DNA of 64,000 bases from Streptococcus mitis. Lineage in GTDB: Bacteria; Bacillota; Bacilli; Lactobacillales; Streptococcaceae. The stretch covers positions 244,264 through 308,263 of the forward strand of contig NZ_KQ970261.1 in NCBI RefSeq assembly GCF_001579045.1. Reading direction: 5' to 3'. The first letter of the stretch is position 1. Every line of letters begins with the position of its first letter. The notes beneath the pieces were generated by a model. It worked only from the letters and a program-made list of their open reading frames with translations, was not told where the DNA came from and did no database searches. The position numbers and the translations under genes were made by a program. Positions 57,990 through 64,000 of this stretch are shown here, in pieces.

Positions 57990-59980
57990 TTCATCCGCTT
58001 CTGGTTTTGGTAACACTGTTACAGGGACACTTACTGTTTCTGTTAACTTACCATTGTCATATGTTACTGGTACGTCTACTTTAACGTCTGTTTCCCCAGC
58101 TTTACCTGCTGTTTCTGGTAATGTTGTTGGTTCACCTTTTGTTCCATCTTCTCCTGGTGTTACGGCTGCTTTCGCTTGCTCAGCTGTTACTTCATCACCT
58201 TCGAAAACAACGATTTTACTTGGTGTTGAGCTTACTACTGTTACTGGTACATTAATCGTATCTTCTGCTACTACTGTACCTGTAGCGTCTTTATATTGTA
58301 CTTTTACTGGTACATTACCTTTATCACCATTTGAATCTGTTGCTGGAACAGCATAATTTTGATTTGGAACTAATCCTACTGTAACTCCTGATGGTAATGT
58401 GAGTTTACCTAGGGCAGCTTGTGCTTTTTCTTTGACAGCTGTTGTTAAATTTTCACCAGTTGTATCTTTTAATGTTGTTACTTTTTCTGGTGTTGCTTTT
58501 GGTAACACTTCAACTGGTACATTTACAGTTTCTGTTCCACTTGGGTATGTTACTGTTATTGGTACAGTTACATCTTTTGCTCCTACTTTACCTGTTGTTT
58601 CTGGTAAAGCAGTTTCTGTTGGTGTTCCTACTGTTCCTCCAGTACCTGGTGTTACTGCATTTTTAACTTTCTCAGCATCTGGTTTTGTTCCTTCTACAGT
58701 GTATACTGTTTTTGGTTCTGAACCTAATACGTTGATTGTTACTGGTACTGTTGTATTGTATGTTATTCCATCTACTGTGTAAGTTGCTGGAACATTTACA
58801 ACACCTTTATTTGTCCCTTTTTCATTTGTTAGAGTTTCTGCTACGGCTTCTGTTATATCACCAACTATAACTGTTGCCCCTGTTGGTAATTTCCCTTTGA
58901 AGCCTGCTTCTTCTACTAATATTGCTGCTTTTGCTTTCGCTACTTCTTTGACTTTATCAACAGTTGAACCTTTTGGTACATCTGCTTCACCAGTTGCTTT
59001 TGGTAATACTGTTACTGGTACACTTACTGTCTCTGTTAACTTACCATTGTCATATGTTACTGGTACATCTACTTTAATATCTGTTTCCCCAGCTTTACCT
59101 GCTGTTTCTGGTAATATTGTTGGTTCACCTTTTGTACCATCTGTTCCAGGTGTTACAGCACCTTTAGCTGCATCAGCTGTTACTTCATCACCTTCGAAAA
59201 CAACGATTTTACTTGGTGTTGAACTCACTACTGTTACTGGTACATTAATTGTATCTTCTGCTACTACTGTACCTGTAGCGTCTTTATATTGTACTTTTAC
59301 TGGTACATTATCTTTATCACCATTAGAAGTTGTTGCTGGAACAGTATATGTTTGATTTGGAACTAATTCTACTGTAACTCCTGATGGTAGTGTTAATTTA
59401 CCTAGTGCAGCTTGTGCTTTTTCTTTTACAGCTGTTGTTAGGTTGTCACTAGTTGTATCTTTTAATGTTGTTACTTTTTCTGGTGTCGCTTTTGGTAACA
59501 CTTCAACTGGTACTTTTACAGTTTCATCTCCTGTTGGATATGTTACTGTTGTTGGTACGGTTATATCAGGTGTTCCTGCTTTTACTGTTGTAGCAGGTAA
59601 ATCTGTTTCTTTCGGATCGTTTACTGTTCCTTCATTTCCTGGTGTTACTGCATTCTTAACTTTCTCAACACTTGGTTTTGTTCCTTCTAATGTATATATC
59701 GTTTTTGTTTCAGAACCTGCTACGTTGATAGTTACTGGAACTGTTGTATTATATGTTTTTCCATCTACTGTATATGTTGCTGGAACATTTACAACACCTT
59801 TATTTGTCCCTTTTTCTGCAGTTATTGTCGCTAGTACTTCTTCTGTAATATCACCAACTGTTACTGTTGCTCCTGTTGGTAATTTCCCTGTGAAATCTGC
59901 TGATTCTACTAATGCTGTTGCTTTTTCTTTTGCAACTTCTTTTACTTTATCTACTGAAGCTCCTTTGTGTACTTCTACTT
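57990..59980 (-). repeat. 993-bp super-repeat inside the giant adhesin
   Basis: Two adjacent copies of a 331-codon block that holds four Rib-like domains. Matching landmarks (for example TTAACTTACCATTGTCATAT at about 58043 and 59036) are 993 bp apart, and long stretches are nearly identical. The block is in frame, so copy-number change would keep the frame. Confidence 0.8.
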
Positions 59981-62900
59981 CACCAGTTGCTTTTGGTAAT
60001 ACCAACACAGGAACTTCTACTGTTTCATTAATATTTGTACCATTTGAATCATGAGTAACCGTTGTTGGAATTTTCAATCCTGCTTCTCCAGCTTTTCCTG
60101 TCGTACTAAAGACATCTGCTTCGTTAGGATTGTTTACAACTCCCGCTTTAGTCTCGATTGTAGCAGGAGTGACTGAAGATTTAACCTGATCATTTGTAAT
60201 CTTATCACCTTCAAATACTACTAACTTATCTGTAGTTGATTTAACAACATTTACTTCAATATCTACTGTTGTATCATAAGTTCTTCCATCAGCAGTATAA
60301 GTAACAGGAACTTTTACAACACCACGTCCATCAGCAGCTATTTTTGTGATTTCAACTTTATCTTTAGAATTAAGGGTAACATTCGTAATTTGACCTATTC
60401 CAGCTGTTGCATTCATATCTCTAAGCAATTGTTGGAAATTAGCTGAATTAACTTCTTCTTGTGCTTTTGCATAAGCAACTTCTTTTAACTGATCATTGTT
60501 AGTATTAATTGGAACAGTCACGGTACCTGTTGCTTGTAAGCTATTAATATAGATTATTTTTCCATATTCAAAATCTGGTTTATCAGAATTTGCCAATCCT
60601 CCTCGATTGAACTGATTTTCATATGCTGGTTTCAAACCATTAGTTGTATATGAATATAATTTATTTCCCTCTGCATCCGTATCTCCAAACCCACTTGTTG
60701 CTGTAACTTTGAAGTCAGCTGGTCCAATAAAGTTATTCGCAGTTGTAAAGACAATACTTGATGAACGAGTAGTTTTTTCAGCAGCAGCCATACGATTTCC
60801 AGCTGGCACATTATAAGTTAATGTTCCACCTTTAGAATTATCATTAGAATCATTTGGGATCCATTTAATGGAATTAGCATAAACACCTCCAAGAAATGCA
60901 CTTCCGCCATTTGCATTAATAACTCGATCTTCTAAGACTACACCCTTTGGAACTTTAATCGTTACTTGCACTTGTGATGCAGCATAATAATCAATATTCA
61001 TTCCAGCTGTATCTTTAAGCGTAAAGTTAAAACTACCTTTTTGATCTTTTTTGTAGATAGTGTCTGGTGTATATCCATACTCATTATTTTGTCTTCCAGA
61101 GCTGACATTTGTTACCACTTCTGCAGCTGGAGCTGTAGCAATACCGATACCTCCTACAAGGTATCCATCTCTGAGCGTAACCTTATTACCCCATTCTGTT
61201 TGGTTTTCAGTACCTCCATTTTGTGATCCCGCTTGGTCCCCAGCTTCGATTAAAACCTTAATTTTTGTAGTAGTTGCAGGAATATCATATAGACGAGCCA
61301 TATAATTCCATCCGTTACTTCCCCCAGGACCTTGTTCCGTAGATAAAGGACCATTTTTCCCTTCAACTGGGTTAATAACTTCTCCTGTGAAAGCATCAAC
61401 AATTTTAAGTTTAACTTTTTCTCCAGTTCCTGTAGTAGAAACATGACCATAAGCACCACCGTGAATCAAGTTAACATTAATTCTTGAATTTCCATTTACA
61501 TCATATTCCTTTGAAATAGTCGTACCTTTACTACCTAATTCAAGATAATAATCACGATTTTTCACTTCTCCAAATGCATTATTCTTCATCGCATCGATAG
61601 TAGGCGTTAAAGTTGGAATGATACCACTACCGTTATTATAGGATAGTTGATGTCCTTCAGTATAGAATCGTTTTAATTCTCCATTGTTTGTATATATTTT
61701 TGATTTTGGTACTGTACGAGTACTTGGTGCCCCATCTTTATCTGTAACATTCGTTACATCAAGAGGTTGAACAGCATTTACTTGCTCACCAACTTCTATT
61801 TTCCAACCATTTAGTACGCCAGCTTCTGCATCAGCTTTTGTAATAGTTTTTTCTTTCCAGTTATAAGTTGCGCTACCAATTCCTGCAGTACGAGCATTAA
61901 TTTCTCCTTAGCCTCTTTGTTGCTTAGCAATCGTTTCTGATTTAGTAACAGCATCCGTAAAGGTTACTTTATCCCCAAAACCTTCTTTCAGACTCTCAAA
62001 GACACCGTTTGTTGGGTTATTACCGTAAGCTACATGGTTTTCACTAACAGGTGCTCCTAAGTCTGCTTTACCAGCCAAATATAAAGCTAATAAATCACGC
62101 TCAGATTTAACAGCTTCTGCTTGTTGGCTCATTTTTTGAGCTGAACTTACATCCGCTGCATTTGCAGTTGTAATAACATTTTCTGCTTTTTGTTTAATAT
62201 GTTTTAAAACATCAATTTTAAATTGATCTTTTTTATTCGTAGGTAGCGCTTCTTCTTTTGCTATTTCAGCTTGAAGTTTATCAATATTTGCTTGCAATTG
62301 TGGAATAGCTGCATCTCGAATACCTTTATATTTTTCTGCTTCCGACGCAGCATTTGCAGCTGTAGTATCTACAGTTCTAAACCCACTTTCCCCATGGCCA
62401 GAAATCTCTTGTCCATTACGTGAGTCTTGATTTTGTTTTTCTTCTTTCTTTTCTACTTTTGGCATACTTGAAAGAACGAAAGCTTGGCTATTCAATTCTT
62501 TAGCAACTTTATCTACTTCTGTTTGTGTTGCTTTGTCGTTTGACAGTAGGGCTTGAGCCTTAGCAAGTTCTGTTTTTGCTGCTTCAATAGCTGAGGCAGT
62601 CTTTTCAGATACTCCTGCTTTGCCAAGGGCTGCTTCCATACGAGCAATAGCTGCTTCCAACTTGCTTGTATCAGCCTTTGTAGCTAGGGCTTCTTCCGCT
62701 TTTGGTGTTTCTGCTAGTGCTGATGGTTGCTCAGTTGTTGGTGTCGCCACAGTTGATGTAGAAGTTTCAGTTGAATCTACAGGCTTGCTTGAATCTGCTT
62801 GATTTCCAGCATCGGGGTTAACCTGTTCGCTAGTCACTGTAGCTGATGTACCTTGCTCTTGAGCCTGAATAGTCGCTGCCCCACCAAACATCATATAGGC

Positions 62901-62993
62901 TGCTACAGCTACTGACGCTGCTCCAAAACTATACTTACGGATTGAAAAGCGCTGGACCTTTTGTCCGTGATACTTGTCCATTCTTGAATACAT

Positions 62994-63245
62994 ATTTTTT
63001 CCTTTTTAAATAAATTTTAGTTGCGGAATTACACCCAAGTATTTTGAAAGTTTCAATTTCTAAATCTGATTCACAGAGTTAAATATCCCTACTCTAAACA
63101 TAGGTAAATAATCCATTACTTACATTATAACATTATTTTCATTAGAAAATCTACTATTTATATGTAAAATAAGCGTTTTTTAATATATATATATTAAAAT
63201 ATATTTTCTGCAAACTTTATATAAAAAAGCAAAAGACCATAGGGG
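62994..63245. other. AT-rich spacer between the two LPXTG genes
   Basis: It holds the promoter region of the giant adhesin (AAAGGA 7 nt before the ATG) and a run of TATATATAT. No gene is seen. Confidence 0.5.
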
Positions 63246-63280
63246 TCTAAAAAAAGAAGATGACGAATCATCTTCTCAAA
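63246..63280 (-). terminator. Terminator of the second LPXTG gene
   Basis: Stem GAAGATGA/TCATCTTC and a T run on the minus strand, identical to the terminator at 54843. Confidence 0.9.
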
Positions 63281-63292
63281 AACTATGAGTTT

Positions 63293-64000
63293 TTAGTCCT
63301 CTTTTTTCTTGCGAGCAAGAAGTCCAAATCCACTCAAAGCTCCAAGGAGTCCAAGTGCAGCTAGACTAGCATTAGCTTCTGTACCTGTGTTAGGTAACTC
63401 TTTTTGACCTTCAACATATTTAGGTGTTGCTGGTTGAGTAGCTGAATCAGTTGCTACTGATGTTTCAGCTGGTGTTGGAACAGCAGGTTGGGTTGGAGTT
63501 GTTGGTTGTTCCGGTTGCACTGGAGCTACTGGTTGTTCAGGAGTCTCTGGTGTTGATGGAACTGGTGCTGGTTCCGGTTTAGGCTCTGGCTTAGGCTCTG
63601 GTTTAGGCTCCGGCTTAGGCTCTGGCTTAGGCTCTGGTTTAGGCTCTGGCTTAGGCTCTGGTTTAGGCTCTGGCTTAGACTCTGGCTTAGGCTCTGGTTT
63701 AGGTTCTGGTTTAGGTTCTGGTTTAGGCTCTGGTTTTGTATCTGCTTCATAGTATACATCAATTGTTTTATCATCTGTTGTTGATGTTACTTCTGTCGCT
63801 TCTACTCTTGTGACACTTGGAACTTTGTAGTTTGCTATTGATTCTGGTATTACTTCTGACCAACTGCCCTTGCTCCATTCTCCGTATGTAACTTCTCCAG
63901 TGACTTTGTTTGTTGTTTTTGTTCTTGATAACGTCACGCTTTGTACCGCTGGATCTTTCAAGACTTTATTTGTACCTTTTTCTAGGTAGTTGATTGTACG
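63293..64000 (-). CDS. LPXTG surface protein with Mub B2-like domain, 3' part only
   Basis: The last 235 codons of a wall-anchored protein whose gene starts beyond the right edge. The visible start of the frame ([13 protein letters not shown] to VDVYYE) resembles the mucus-binding Mub B2-like repeat, with [19 protein letters not shown] run of about 15 KPEP units follows, then the anchor with LPNTG, a membrane helix and RKKKED. The anchor and preceding Pro-rich stretch are almost identical to those of the giant adhesin next door. I infer a surface adhesin. Confidence 0.85.
   Translation of the reverse strand, partial: RTINYLEKGTNKVLKDPAVQSVTLSRTKTTNKVTGEVTYGEWSKGSWSEVIPESIANYKVPSVTRVEATEVTSTTDDKTIDVYYEADTKPEPKPEPKPEPKPEPKPESKPEPKPEPKPEPKPEPKPEPKPEPKPEPKPEPKPEPAPVPSTPETPEQPVAPVQPEQPTTPTQPAVPTPAETSVATDSATQPATPKYVEGQKELPNTGTEANASLAALGLLGALSGFGLLARKKKED
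63585..63740 (-). repeat. KPEP tandem repeat
   Basis: About 15 four-residue units (KPEP, with one KPES), coded by near-perfect 12-bp direct repeats. They form a wall-spanning spacer of likely variable length. Confidence 0.85.

Larger units (their letters stand above)
54888..62993 (-). pseudogene. Giant YSIRK/LPXTG repetitive surface adhesin, split by an in-frame TAA
   Basis: If intact, a wall-anchored protein of about 2,700 residues. YSIRK-type signal (RFSIRKYSFGAASVAVAA), a helical region to about residue 330, then a TAA at codon 362 (61910-61908). The same frame is open from 61907 to 54888 with no other stop. CAA to TAA would explain it. After a beta-rich ligand-binding-like region come Rib/alpha-like domains with VTPG and VPVTV motifs. 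Next are about five modules with TTPGxKxVTVVVK, then about nine modules with PDLTTPGKKDPVKV or its variants. The protein ends LPNTG, a hydrophobic helix and RKKKED. AAGGAGA follows the stop, but its ATG is out of frame. As it stands, only a 361-residue secreted fragment would be made. YSIRK and LPXTG recognition is firm. The ligand is unknown. Confidence 0.85.

Noticed and set aside
55327-60054. Long plus-strand frames rich in Thr/Ser/Gly opposite the giant adhesin
   Set aside because: They arise from the biased codon use of the repeats on the other strand, with no ribosome-binding sites or recognisable domains.
61800-61897. An ATG at 61897 with AAGGAGA upstream, as a restart site for the adhesin
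   Set aside because: It is in another frame and stops after 28 codons, so it cannot produce the downstream adhesin.
63585-63740. Short regular repeats like a CRISPR array
   Set aside because: The unit is 12 bp with no spacers and codes for KPEP in frame with the LPXTG protein.

Overview
The window looks like chromosomal DNA of a Streptococcus of the mitis group (S. mitis, S. pneumoniae or a close relative). The evidence is: three BOX intergenic repeats; a choline-binding surface protein; a ZmpB/IgA1-protease-type M26 metalloprotease with its cell-wall motif near the N-terminus; YSIRK/LPXTG surface proteins; an Lys-type MurE; and pneumococcus-like gene neighbourhoods (ccdA1-etrx1-msrAB1; greA-mltG-murC-snf2; rpsF-ssb-rpsR). 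Nearly every gene is on the minus strand. Only the Rgg-type regulator and murE are on the plus strand. I saw no rRNA, tRNA, CRISPR array, insertion sequence or prophage.

Layout. 1-4.4 kb: 5' part of a zinc metalloprotease gene, running off the left edge. 4.4-7.5 kb: a UPF0340-type gene and a YesM/YesN-like two-component system. 7.5-10 kb: the extracellular methionine-sulfoxide repair operon ccdA1-etrx1-msrAB1, with msrAB1 frameshifted. 10-12 kb: an Rpn/PD-(D/E)XK nuclease-like gene with a partial tandem copy, and a GNAT acetyltransferase. 12-15 kb: a 190-bp intergenic tandem repeat and the NAD salvage pair pncB-nadE. 15-18.5 kb: a small XRE regulator with a membrane partner, a putative 44-residue secreted peptide, an ABC transporter pair, a HAD hydrolase remnant and an acetyltransferase. 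18.7-27.6 kb: a compact six-gene minus-strand operon (Sec10/PgrA-like LPXTG protein, two lipoproteins, a choline-binding protein, a beta-helix-AAA+ fusion and a small membrane protein), divergent from an Rgg/MutR-type regulator, with two copies of a 16-bp palindrome between them. 27.7-54.7 kb: mostly core genes. These are an amino-acid permease, greA, mltG, two GNATs, murC, a Snf2 helicase, patB, metB, an ABC exporter, aliB (broken by a stop codon), a MurJ/YtgP-type flippase, murE, csbD, DUF1803, a YiiX-like hydrolase, ppaC, a GIY-YIG protein, a TrmN6-like methylase, cvfD, a Cof-cyclophilin fusion and rpsF-ssb-rpsR. 54.9-63 kb: a giant repetitive YSIRK/LPXTG adhesin gene interrupted by one in-frame TAA. 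63.3-64 kb: the 3' end of a second LPXTG gene with an almost identical tail, running off the right edge.

Most notable are the Rgg-linked surface operon with its unusual beta-helix-AAA+ protein; three apparent loss-of-function lesions (msrAB1, aliB and the giant adhesin), each explained by one base; a possible small secreted peptide gene; and two arrays of terminator-like hairpins that share a conserved linker. Family assignments come from recognising motifs and recalled homologues, because no database search could be run.
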